In this document: in pieces, positions 7,658 to 14,817 of the stretch
How the letters are laid out: each line of letters begins with the position of its first letter
Position numbering within the stretch: position 1 is the stretch's first letter
Assembly (NCBI GenBank): GCA_033856535.1
Contig: JAWVEV010000081.1
Coordinates: 1 to 21,403 of the forward strand
From: JAWVEV01 sp033856535
GTDB taxonomy: Bacteria; Actinomycetota; Thermoleophilia; Miltoncostaeales; Miltoncostaeaceae
Direction of reading: 5' to 3'
DNA: 21,403 bases
The notes under the pieces: model-generated
Databases searched by the model: none
Told to the model about the DNA's origin: nothing
What the model saw: the letters and a program-made list of their open reading frames with translations, nothing else
Translations under genes and position numbers: made by a program

Positions 7658-9805
7658 ATGAGCCGCACTCGTCGCCGTCTTCCCTGGATCGCCGGGGCGC
7701 TGCTCGCTCAGGGCGTCCTCGCCGCGCCGGTGCTGGCCGGCGTGGCGTTCTCCGACCCGGTCGAGTACGCCGTCGGAACGACCCCGAGCCTCTGGAGGAC
7801 CACCACCTCGGCGATGGGCACCGAGCGCACCACCTTCCTGCTCACCCCGGCCGCGTCGGTGGCGGACGCGACGCCGGCGGAGGTGGTCCTGCTGCATCTG
7901 GGCGCCGACCGCACCGTCGTCTCGAGCCAGCGGGCTGCCCTTCCCGAAGGTCAGGTGGCGAGGGTGCAGTTCGTCGACCTGGACGGGAACGGCTCCGAGG
8001 AGGTGCTGGTCTTTCGCGTCGGGGAGGCGACGATCAACGTCTTCCGTCGCGTCGGCGACGCCCTGCAGCCGGAACCGGACATCGCGGTCGGAACGGAGTC
8101 GGAAGGGGTGGCCGTCGGGGACCTCGACGGCGACGGCCACCGCGACCTCGTGGTTCTCGCGAGGGGGACGGACTCTCTCAGCAGGTACGTGCGTCTGCTG
8201 GCCGACGGCGACGGCGACCTCGATCTGATCGCCGTCGGCGCCATTCTGCCGTCGACGTACCCGCTGACCCGTGGGGCAGTACTCCTCAACGACGGCACCG
8301 GAGCGTTCGGACCTCCGGGGCCGGGCCAGGGCGGCGGAGTCGTCCAAGGAGCGGGGTTCGATGTCACCGGGGACGGAGTCCCCGACAACGTCCTCCCTGG
8401 CCTCAAGACCATCCCCGGCTCCTTTGGCAAGCCCTCGTCCGACCCCTACGCGGCCAGGGTGCAGATCGGCGACGGGACCGGCCATTACACCGACGGCCCG
8501 AAGCTCGGCGACGTCACCACGGGCTTCGTCACCGTGGCCCAGCTCGACGGCGTGGGCCCGTCGGAGATCGTCATCCGCGACCTCTTCGGGCCGTCGCCCG
8601 GTGCGACGTTCTATATCCCGAGCCTCGGCAACGGGACCTTCGGTTCCCCGATTCCCATGGTTCAAGCGCCCGAGGCGCGCGGCTTTGTGGACGTCGACGG
8701 CGACGGCGCGGTCGACTTGGTCGACCAGGCGGGCGGCGGCATCACCGTGCGCTACGGCCTCCCGATCGCCACCGGCTCCCTCGACTTCGGCGAGGTGCCG
8801 ATCGGCGCGCCGGCGGAGAAGGCGCTCGTGGTCAAGAACGACGGCGCGGCCCCGCTTTCCCTCGGCGCCGGCACGCTCGGCGGCGCGGCCGGCGGCGACT
8901 ACGCCGTGCTCGAGAACGGCTGCGCGGACAAGGTGCTGACGGCCGGCCAGACGTGCAACGTCACGCTGCGCTTCCGCCCGGGCGACGCCGGCGCTCGCAC
9001 CGCCGAGGTGACCTTCACCGGCGGACCCGAGCCGCGGCGCTTCGCCATCACCGGGGTCGGCCGCCCCGCCGCGCCGGCCGTCGGCGCGCCGCGGTGCAAA
9101 GTCGTGTCGGCGAGACCCGAGCCGTCGGGCGATGACGGTGGGACCGTCGCGCTCAGCGCGGCGCAGCTTCGCGTGAACCAGCGCATCGGCCAGGCCGCGA
9201 TCCGACGGCTGAACGCCGTCGAGGCCTGGCTGAACGCCGGCATCCAGGGGCGCGACCTCTGCGGTGGCGCATTCGGCGCGGGCAAGCTGAGCGGGGGCGT
9301 CGCGAGCGCCGGCGGCTTGACCGACCTGGCCGAGCCGAGCCTGCCCGACCCCCGACCGGTGGTCATGGCGAAGGCCGGCGAGAAGGGCAGCGCCGTCCGC
9401 CTCTCCGCGGCGCAGCTGCGGATCAACCAGCGGATCTACCAGACCGCCATCCGCCGGGCCGAAGCCCTCGAGAAGCGGCTGGCCGGCAAGCTCACCGGCG
9501 GCGACCTGGCGACCGGCGCGCTGACGCAAGACAAGCTGCACCCCCGGCTCCGGATCGTGTCGGCGACGCCGGCGGACTTTGAGCCGGCCCGAAGCCGCAC
9601 GCGGATCGCGGGCCCCCGGGGCGGGGCGCCCGACGAGGTGGAGATGTCCGCGGCCCAGCTGCGCATCAATCAGCGGATCGCCCAGGCGGCCGTGCGGCGA
9701 GCGAACGCGCTGGTCGCCCGCCTGGAGGCCGGACTCACCGGAGACGCCTTCGCCGACGGATCGATGACGGCGCGCAACCTGGCGACCGGGGTGGTCCGCC
9801 CCTAG
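7658..9805 (+). CDS. Secreted FG-GAP/VCBS protein with triplicated NQRI module
   Basis: A predicted exported protein of 715 residues with a signal peptide at 1-~27 (RRRLPWIAGALLAQGVLA, then APVLAG). Residues ~100-360 contain repeated calcium-binding loops typical of FG-GAP/VCBS beta-propellers: DLDGNGSEE, DLDGDGHRD, DGDGDLD, DVTGDGVPD and DVDGDGAVD. Residues ~372-468 resemble a choice-of-anchor D/ASPM-SPD-2-Hydin-type Ig domain (GSLDFGEVPIGAPAEKALVV, and a Cys pair in NGCADKVLTAGQTCNVTL). Residues 496-548, 578-631 and 659-715 are three NQRI modules. The ATG at 7658 has GGAG about ten bases upstream. It follows another secreted protein with the same C-terminus. Adhesion or surface binding is likely, ligand unknown. 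The TAG overlaps the stop of the convergent methyltransferase. Confidence 0.85.
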   Translation: MSRTRRRLPWIAGALLAQGVLAAPVLAGVAFSDPVEYAVGTTPSLWRTTTSAMGTERTTFLLTPAASVADATPAEVVLLHLGADRTVVSSQRAALPEGQVARVQFVDLDGNGSEEVLVFRVGEATINVFRRVGDALQPEPDIAVGTESEGVAVGDLDGDGHRDLVVLARGTDSLSRYVRLLADGDGDLDLIAVGAILPSTYPLTRGAVLLNDGTGAFGPPGPGQGGGVVQGAGFDVTGDGVPDNVLPGLKTIPGSFGKPSSDPYAARVQIGDGTGHYTDGPKLGDVTTGFVTVAQLDGVGPSEIVIRDLFGPSPGATFYIPSLGNGTFGSPIPMVQAPEARGFVDVDGDGAVDLVDQAGGGITVRYGLPIATGSLDFGEVPIGAPAEKALVVKNDGAAPLSLGAGTLGGAAGGDYAVLENGCADKVLTAGQTCNVTLRFRPGDAGARTAEVTFTGGPEPRRFAITGVGRPAAPAVGAPRCKVVSARPEPSGDDGGTVALSAAQLRVNQRIGQAAIRRLNAVEAWLNAGIQGRDLCGGAFGAGKLSGGVASAGGLTDLAEPSLPDPRPVVMAKAGEKGSAVRLSAAQLRINQRIYQTAIRRAEALEKRLAGKLTGGDLATGALTQDKLHPRLRIVSATPADFEPARSRTRIAGPRGGAPDEVEMSAAQLRINQRIAQAAVRRANALVARLEAGLTGDAFADGSMTARNLATGVVRP
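9143..9802 (+). repeat. Three protein-level repeats of the NQRI module (second protein)
   Basis: The units lie at 9143-9301, 9389-9550 and 9632-9802. They share the core LSAAQLRxNQRI, A-x-R-R, a helix ending W/R-L-x-x-x-L/I, and LTG-x-x/IQGRD. As in the upstream protein, the first copy has AWLNAGIQGRDLCGG with cysteine and the other two have LTG. The third copy ends the protein. Confidence 0.8.
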
Positions 9806-10644
9806 ACCACGCTCCCCCGGGTCCGCCGGGCGACCACCGTGAAAAGCTTGTGCGGCACGCCCCCGTAGAGGTGGGTGTGCCGGGTCGTCGTCGTCGCCTC
9901 GAAGCCGAGGGTGCCAAGGAAGCGGCGCACCAGCGCCGGCGTCATCAGCCACCAGCCCGTCTTCGGCTGCATCGCCCGGGGGTCGGGCAGGAACACCGAC
10001 GACTGCACCCCCAGCCGCGCCAGCGCCTGGATCATCAGGAAAGGGTTGCGGTCGCGCACCAGGCGGGGCGTCGGGCGCATGCGCGGCCCCAGGAACTCGG
10101 TGACCACCGCGGTCTCGCGGGTCAGGCGGAGAGCGCTGGCCATCACCGCGAACGGGTCCTGCACGTGCAGCAGCACCGATCCGAAGGTGCAGACGTCGAC
10201 CGGGCCGATCTCGGCCGGCACGTTCGCGGCGTTCCCGTAGACCACCCGGGCGCTCGAGTCGAAGGCGCGGTGGCAGAGCCACCAGGCGTCGTTCAGGCCT
10301 CCGACGAGCTCCGACATCTCCCTGCGGAAGCCGGTCTGGTCGTCGCCGGCGAACGGGACGATGTCCAGCGGGTGGTCCGCGGAGAGGTCGAAGGCCACCA
10401 CCTCGGCCCCGCGCCGCTCCATCTCGAAGCACAGGAACCCGCTGGCGGTGCCGATCTCCAGGACCCGCTTCCCGGCCAGCGGCACGCCGCCCAGGTACTG
10501 GTCGACGCGCCCGCGCAGGTCCCACTCGCCCTCGACGGTCCCGTGCCCGGGGACGTCCATCGTGTGGTACCAGCGGCAGCCCTCGAGCCCCGCCACCTCG
10601 CGCGGCGGGGCGTAGGGCCCGTCGCTGGCCTCTGCGGCGCTCAC
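9802..10644 (-). CDS. Class I SAM-dependent methyltransferase (CmoB/Methyltransf_9-like)
   Basis: A cytoplasmic enzyme of 280 residues. The SAM-binding motif I is LAGKRVLEIGTASGFLCFEM and motif II ends in AEVVAFDLS. VDVCTFGSVLLHVQDPF gives the later acceptor-side motif. The segment before it (WYHTMDVPGHGTVEGEWDLR) resembles the entry region of CmoB-like methyltransferases, where the text runs WYHTIDLG...G.WDLR. True CmoB modifies tRNA wobble uridine with carboxy-SAM; an actinobacterial relative could act on another substrate, so I give no symbol. The GTG at 10644 is chosen because the conserved part begins shortly after it, and the longer open frame upstream is Arg-rich and lies across the divergent promoter region. 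Its TAG shares the four bases CTAG with the stop of the convergent secreted-protein gene. Confidence 0.82.
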   Translation of the reverse strand: MSAAEASDGPYAPPREVAGLEGCRWYHTMDVPGHGTVEGEWDLRGRVDQYLGGVPLAGKRVLEIGTASGFLCFEMERRGAEVVAFDLSADHPLDIVPFAGDDQTGFRREMSELVGGLNDAWWLCHRAFDSSARVVYGNAANVPAEIGPVDVCTFGSVLLHVQDPFAVMASALRLTRETAVVTEFLGPRMRPTPRLVRDRNPFLMIQALARLGVQSSVFLPDPRAMQPKTGWWLMTPALVRRFLGTLGFEATTTTRHTHLYGGVPHKLFTVVARRTRGSVV

Positions 10645-10684
10645 GGGCGGGGATCCTACCCGCGCTCCGCGCGGCCCCGGCCGC

Positions 10685-10714
10685 TTGACCGCCCGCTCGG
10701 CCGTCGAGTACCGA
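10685..10714 (+). promoter_or_regulatory. Candidate promoter for the BNR/PKD-like gene
   Basis: TTGACC at 10685-10690 is followed after 18 bases by TACCGA at 10709-10714. The -35 is close to the sigma-70 consensus and the -10 is weaker. It lies in the 131-base gap between the divergent methyltransferase and the secreted protein. Confidence 0.35.
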
Positions 10715-10775
10715 TTGCATGAGCGACGGCGGACCGCGCCGGCGCACCCTGCTCTCAAGGACGAGGAGTGACGAC

Positions 10776-12515
10776 GTGGCAGCTGCGCATCGCGACGCCA
10801 CCCGGACCGGCGCACGGCGCGCATGGCGCGCCCGGGCGCTGCTGGGAGGCCTCGTGTCCGTCCTCGCCATGGCCCTTCCCCAGGTGGCCATGGCCGGGAT
10901 CTGGACGCCGCTCTCGAGCGGCACCAACGACACCATCAGCGCCATCGACTACCAGGCCGACGACCGCTTCTGGTACGCGACCACCAACGGACGCCTGGCG
11001 TACCGCCAGGGCGGGGTGTTCCTGCCGGGCACCGGCCCCGGCGCCGGCGTGATCTTCAACGACATCGCCTTCCAGCCCGCCCCGGGCCTCGTCGGCATCG
11101 CCGTCGGCAACTCGGACAACGTCTGGCGCACGGCCGACGGCGGGGCCACCTGGACCAAGCTGGTCATGCCCCCGACGATCAACAACGACGACTGCCAGGG
11201 CGACGCCGACGTCGGGAACTCGACCTGGGACAACGGCTACAGCGTGAGCTGGGGCGACCCCACGACGGTCTACGTGACGGGCGATCGCGGCAACATCATG
11301 AAGTCGGTCGACGCCGGCGCCACGTTCGCCGAGGTCAACAAGAAGCCGACCGACGACGACGGCTCGGCCTGCCGCGTGAACGAGACCGTCACCACCGACA
11401 GCGTCTTCCTGAGCGCGACGCTGGGCTACTTCATCTCCCAGTCCTTCGGCCAGGTCTCATTCACCGACAGCGGGCTGACCACCAACGCCGCCCCGCGCGA
11501 CGAGGCCGTGAACAACTTCGACCAGGTGCCCCGCCTGGCGCTCGACCGGGGCAACCCGAACCGCTCCTGGGCGGTCGACCGCTGCCGCAGCTGCCTCTAC
11601 GACTCGGTCGACGGCGCGATCACCTACCAGGGCCTCCCCGCCGGCCAGATCGACATCCTCAACGGCCCGAACGAGCCGTACGCCACGCCGCAGGACGTCG
11701 CGTTCGCCGGCGGCACGGTGCTGACCGCGGGCGGCGGCGGGCAGATCCTGACGTCGATCGACGGCCTGAACTTCTTCTACCAGAAGGCCGACAGCCCGCT
11801 GGCGACGGCCGACTGGAAGGCCGTGGACCTCGCCGACGCCTCGCACGGGGCCGTCGGCGGCGCCAACGGCGCGCTGGCCGCCACGACGGCGGGCAACACG
11901 ATCCCGGACATCGTCGCCCCGACCGGCACGATCACCGGGCCGGAGACGGTGGTGACCGGCGTGCCGGCGACCTTCACCGCCAGCGTCGTGGACAACCCCG
12001 GCGGCTCGGGCATCGATCCGAACGGCTTCGCCTGGTCCGCCCCGGGGATCCCCGGCGCGACCGGCGCCGCCCCGACGATCGCCTTCCCCGGGCAGGGCAC
12101 GTTCACGCTGAAGGTCACCTTCCGCGACCTGGCCGGCAACCCCGGCGTGGCCGAGAAGACCATCAACGTGCGCCCCAAGGAGCGCTCGGTGCTCACGGCC
12201 ACGGCCCGCCCGCGGCGCGACGCCCGCGCGCCCTTCAAGTTCGTGGTCACGGGCCGCGTCAAGCCGCCGGCCGGCGTGGCGAGGACGGAGGTCTGCAAGA
12301 ACAAGGTGACCGTGGCCACCCGCGCCGGGGGCCGCCTGATCGTCAAGCAGAAGGTGGCGGTGAAGCCGAACTGCACGTTCAAGGCCGTGGTCAAGATCCG
12401 CAACCGCGCCAAGATCCGCAACGCGGCGGCGCTGTTCATCACGATCTCCAAGCCGGGCGCCTCGCTGAGCACCCGCCCGGCCAGCGCCATCAGGCTGGCC
12501 GTCCTGGTCCGCTGA
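10776..12515 (+). CDS. Secreted BNR/Asp-box protein with PKD-like and basic C-terminal domain
   Basis: A predicted exported protein of 579 residues. The signal peptide covers 1-~41 (RRAWRARALLGGLVSVLAM, then ALPQVAMAG). Residues ~42-370 contain Asp-box/YCF48-like propeller blades: TADGGATWTKL, SVDAGATFAEV and SIDGLNFF. Residues ~381-467 form a PKD/Ig-like domain (TGPETVVTGVPATFTASV to GTFTLKVTFRDLAGN). Residues ~469-579 are a Lys/Arg-rich beta domain with two cysteines (EVCKNKV and KPNCTF), a style I associate with C-termini of Solirubrobacterales secreted proteins. The GTG at 10776 is chosen because GAGGAG ends seven bases upstream; an ATG at 10719 is in frame but has no such site and gives an overlong leader. 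Photosynthetic YCF48 function is not implied. The role is unknown. Confidence 0.82.
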   Translation: MAAAHRDATRTGARRAWRARALLGGLVSVLAMALPQVAMAGIWTPLSSGTNDTISAIDYQADDRFWYATTNGRLAYRQGGVFLPGTGPGAGVIFNDIAFQPAPGLVGIAVGNSDNVWRTADGGATWTKLVMPPTINNDDCQGDADVGNSTWDNGYSVSWGDPTTVYVTGDRGNIMKSVDAGATFAEVNKKPTDDDGSACRVNETVTTDSVFLSATLGYFISQSFGQVSFTDSGLTTNAAPRDEAVNNFDQVPRLALDRGNPNRSWAVDRCRSCLYDSVDGAITYQGLPAGQIDILNGPNEPYATPQDVAFAGGTVLTAGGGGQILTSIDGLNFFYQKADSPLATADWKAVDLADASHGAVGGANGALAATTAGNTIPDIVAPTGTITGPETVVTGVPATFTASVVDNPGGSGIDPNGFAWSAPGIPGATGAAPTIAFPGQGTFTLKVTFRDLAGNPGVAEKTINVRPKERSVLTATARPRRDARAPFKFVVTGRVKPPAGVARTEVCKNKVTVATRAGGRLIVKQKVAVKPNCTFKAVVKIRNRAKIRNAAALFITISKPGASLSTRPASAIRLAVLVR

Positions 12516-12528
12516 CCCCGAACCGCGC

Positions 12529-12555
12529 GAGGGCCCGGCCGCCGGCCGGGCCCTC
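12529..12555. terminator. Strong bidirectional terminator
   Basis: GAGGGCCCGGCC, a GCC loop and GGCCGGGCCCTC form a perfect 12-bp stem. It stands between the stop of the BNR protein gene (plus) and the stop of the glutamate dehydrogenase gene (minus), so it can serve both. No long T-tract is present. Confidence 0.8.
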
Positions 12556-12558
12556 CGC

Positions 12559-13830
12559 TCAGCCCGCGCCCTCGTCCGGGTGCAGCTGCCCTCGGGCGAC
12601 CGCCGCCGACACCACCTCCGCCAGCGCGAGCTCGTAGGCCGCGGCCCGGAGGGTCGTCCCGTCGCGGTCGGCGCGCTCCGCGGTGGCGTGGAACGCGTCG
12701 CCGATGTGCATCGCCAGGCGCTCGTTGACGCGCTGCTCCTCCCACTGCAGGTGCTGCAGGTTCTGCACCCACTCGTAGTAGGAGGCGATCACGCCGCCGG
12801 CGTTGGCGACGATGTCCGGCACCACGGTCACGCCGCGCTCGTGGAGGATCGCGTCCGCCTCGGGGGTGGTCGGCCCGTTCGCGCCCTCGACGATCAGCTT
12901 GGTGCGCAGGCGCTCGGCGTTGCCGCGGTGGATCACCCCGCCGATGGCCGCCGGCACCAGGATGTCGCAGTCAACCTCCATCAGCGCGTCGGACGGGATC
13001 ATCTCGACGCCGCGGGTCTCCCCCAGCCGGCCGCCCTCGCGCAGCACCGCGGCCAGCTGCTCCGGATCGAGCCCGTCCTCGCGGTAGATCGCCCCGTGCA
13101 CGTCGGAGACCGCGACCACCTTGCAGCCGAAGGCGCCGGCGGTGAGACGGGCGGTCCAGGAGCCCACGTTGCCGAAGCCTTGCACGACCACCCGGGCGCC
13201 CTGCGGGTCGATGCCGCAGCGCCGGGCGGCGTCGTGGAGGACCAGCGCGACCCCGCGGGCGGTGGCCTGCTCGCGGGCCGCCGACCCGCCGATCTCGACC
13301 GGCTTGCCCGTGACGATCGCCGGCGAATGACCGTGGAGCTTGGCCCACTGGTCGACCATCCAGCCCATCGTCTGCGGACCGGTGTTGATATCGGGGGCCG
13401 GGATGTCGCGCTCGGGGCCGAGCACGATCTCGACCTTGTCGATGTAGCCGCGCGTGACCCGCTCGAGGTCGTCGGTGGTGAGCTCGTGGACCGGGCAGGT
13501 CACGCCGCCCTTGGCGCCGCCGAAGGGCACGCCGGCGAGCGCGGTCTTCCAGGTCATCAGCGCGGCCAGCGCGCGCGACTCGTCGAGGTCGACGTCCTCG
13601 TGGAAGCGCACGCCGCCCTTGAAGGGCCCGCGCACGTTCTTGTGCTGCACGCGGTAGCCGGTGAAGACCCGCAGCCGTCCGTCCGAGGTGCGGACCGGGA
13701 TCTCGACCTGCAGCTCGCGGTAGCTGTGGGAGAGCAGCGCCCGGGCGGCGTCGCTGAGCCCGAGCCGCTCCATGGCGTCGTCGGCGTAGCGCGCCGACTG
13801 AAGCGCCCAGCGGTCGCCGTCGTCGTTCAT
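12559..13830 (-). CDS. gdhA: Glutamate dehydrogenase (Glu/Leu/Phe/Val dehydrogenase family)
   Basis: An enzyme of 423 residues, normal for the hexameric GDH group. It catalyses reversible oxidative deamination of glutamate to 2-oxoglutarate and ammonia in the cytoplasm. Key residues are visible: Lys71 in GPFKGGVRFH, Lys95 in TWKTALAGVPFGG, catalytic Lys107 in GGAKGGV, and Asp147 in PAPDINT. The Rossmann dinucleotide loop is GFGNVGSW at 218-225. VEGANGPTTPEAD and PDIVANAGGVIASYYEWVQN follow in the usual places. The overall match favours glutamate over branched-chain amino acids; NAD versus NADP use is not decided. The start ATG overlaps the stop of the upstream Kelch gene as ATGA, so translation may be coupled. 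The strong hairpin at its 3' end closes the transcript. Confidence 0.93.
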   Translation of the reverse strand: MNDDGDRWALQSARYADDAMERLGLSDAARALLSHSYRELQVEIPVRTSDGRLRVFTGYRVQHKNVRGPFKGGVRFHEDVDLDESRALAALMTWKTALAGVPFGGAKGGVTCPVHELTTDDLERVTRGYIDKVEIVLGPERDIPAPDINTGPQTMGWMVDQWAKLHGHSPAIVTGKPVEIGGSAAREQATARGVALVLHDAARRCGIDPQGARVVVQGFGNVGSWTARLTAGAFGCKVVAVSDVHGAIYREDGLDPEQLAAVLREGGRLGETRGVEMIPSDALMEVDCDILVPAAIGGVIHRGNAERLRTKLIVEGANGPTTPEADAILHERGVTVVPDIVANAGGVIASYYEWVQNLQHLQWEEQRVNERLAMHIGDAFHATAERADRDGTTLRAAAYELALAEVVSAAVARGQLHPDEGAG

Positions 13831-14756
13831 GGCACCCCCAGCACGAGAAGATCGGTGCTCGCCGAGCGCCCCGGCACCGGGCCGCCGAGCGCCGCATAGA
13901 TGCGCCCGCGCAGGCCCACCACGCCCAGCCCGTGCCGCGGCGCCGGGCTCGCGGCCAACGAGCGCCAGCGCCGGATCGCCGGGTCGAAGGCCTCGGCCTG
14001 GGGGAAGGTCCGGCCTTCGTCACCCTCGCCGCCCACGCTCACCACAAGCCCGCCCGCGCTCGCCGCGGCCGTGCCCCCGCGCGCGGTCGGCATGTCCGGC
14101 AGCGCCGACCAGGCCCGCCGGCGCGGGTCGTAGCGCTCGGCCGTGGCCCGGTTGGTGTCGAAGCCGGCGGTGCGCCCGCCAAGCGCGTAGATCAGGCCGC
14201 CGAGCGCGGCCACGCCGAGGTGCTCGCGCGGCGTCGGGCCGGGGACGATGCGCCAGCGGAGGGTGCGCAGGTCGAGCGCGTAGGCGCGCCGGGCGAGCAT
14301 CCCGGGCGCGGACACGCCCGCCATCACGTAGAGCGTGTCGCGCACCACGGCCGCGCCGCCGGCCGCGCGCGGACCCGGCATCCGCGGCAGCGCCCGCCAG
14401 CGCCCGTCCTCGAGGACGTAGGCCGCCCCGCTCGCCCGATGGGCATCGTGGCCGTCGACGTAGCCGCCGAGAAGGAAGACCCGATCGCCCTTGGCGGCCG
14501 CCATCGCGTGGTCGACCCCCACCGGCAGGTCGGCGAGGCGCGACCAGACGCGGCGGCGAACGTCGTAGGCGTCGACCCGCGCCGACGACGGCCCCTCGGC
14601 GGGAAGGCCGCCGATCACCACGATCCGGCCCCCGCTCACGGCGGCCGCGACCTCGGACCGCGCCTCGGGCGCGCCGGGCAGCCGCTGCCACGCCGCCTCG
14701 GCCGGGGCGGCGCCGGCGGCCAGCAGTGCCGCGGCGAGGACGACGAGGGATCGCAT
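13827..14756 (-). CDS. Secreted Kelch-repeat beta-propeller protein
   Basis: A predicted exported protein of 309 residues. A short signal peptide opens it (MRSLVVLAAALLAAGAAPAEA). Six Kelch-like blades follow, each with a Gly-Gly step and a later aromatic residue: GRIVVIGGLPAEG, DRVFLLGGYVDGH, DTLYVMAGVSAPG, GLIYALGGRTAGF, GLVVSVGGEGDEG and GRIYAALGGPVPG. Kelch propellers mediate binding, or catalysis in galactose-oxidase-like enzymes; I see no copper-site pattern. The ATG at 14756 is the only start that keeps the signal peptide; GGG stands just upstream (CCCGGG), and a TTATAC element lies 11 bases before it. The last codons overlap the start of glutamate dehydrogenase by four bases, an unexpected partner for a secreted protein. 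Confidence 0.85.
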   Translation of the reverse strand: MRSLVVLAAALLAAGAAPAEAAWQRLPGAPEARSEVAAAVSGGRIVVIGGLPAEGPSSARVDAYDVRRRVWSRLADLPVGVDHAMAAAKGDRVFLLGGYVDGHDAHRASGAAYVLEDGRWRALPRMPGPRAAGGAAVVRDTLYVMAGVSAPGMLARRAYALDLRTLRWRIVPGPTPREHLGVAALGGLIYALGGRTAGFDTNRATAERYDPRRRAWSALPDMPTARGGTAAASAGGLVVSVGGEGDEGRTFPQAEAFDPAIRRWRSLAASPAPRHGLGVVGLRGRIYAALGGPVPGRSASTDLLVLGVP

Positions 14757-14767
14757 CCCGGGCCAGC

Positions 14768-14773
14768 GTATAA
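14768..14773 (-). promoter_or_regulatory. Candidate -10 element TTATAC for the Kelch gene
   Basis: TTATAC on the minus strand lies 11 bases upstream of the Kelch ATG in GC-rich surroundings. A start of transcription about seven bases downstream would give a nearly leaderless mRNA. I find no convincing -35. Confidence 0.3.
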
Positions 14774-14780
14774 CCGCGCT

Positions 14781-14802
14781 CCCGGCGCCGGACGGCGCCG
14801 GG
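14781..14802. terminator. Terminator downstream of katG
   Basis: CCCGGCGCC and GGCGCCGGG form a perfect 9-bp stem with a GGAC loop. It lies 15 bases downstream of the katG stop and upstream of the Kelch promoter, so it separates the two minus-strand transcripts. There is no clear T-tract. Confidence 0.65.
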
Positions 14803-14817
14803 GGCGCGGGCGAGCCG

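Noticed and set aside
7574..10945. A very long open frame on the minus strand (over 1100 codons)
   Set aside because: It lies antisense to the secreted FG-GAP protein and across the methyltransferase in a different frame. Its composition is Arg/Gly/Ala-rich without domains. High GC leaves antisense frames open by chance.
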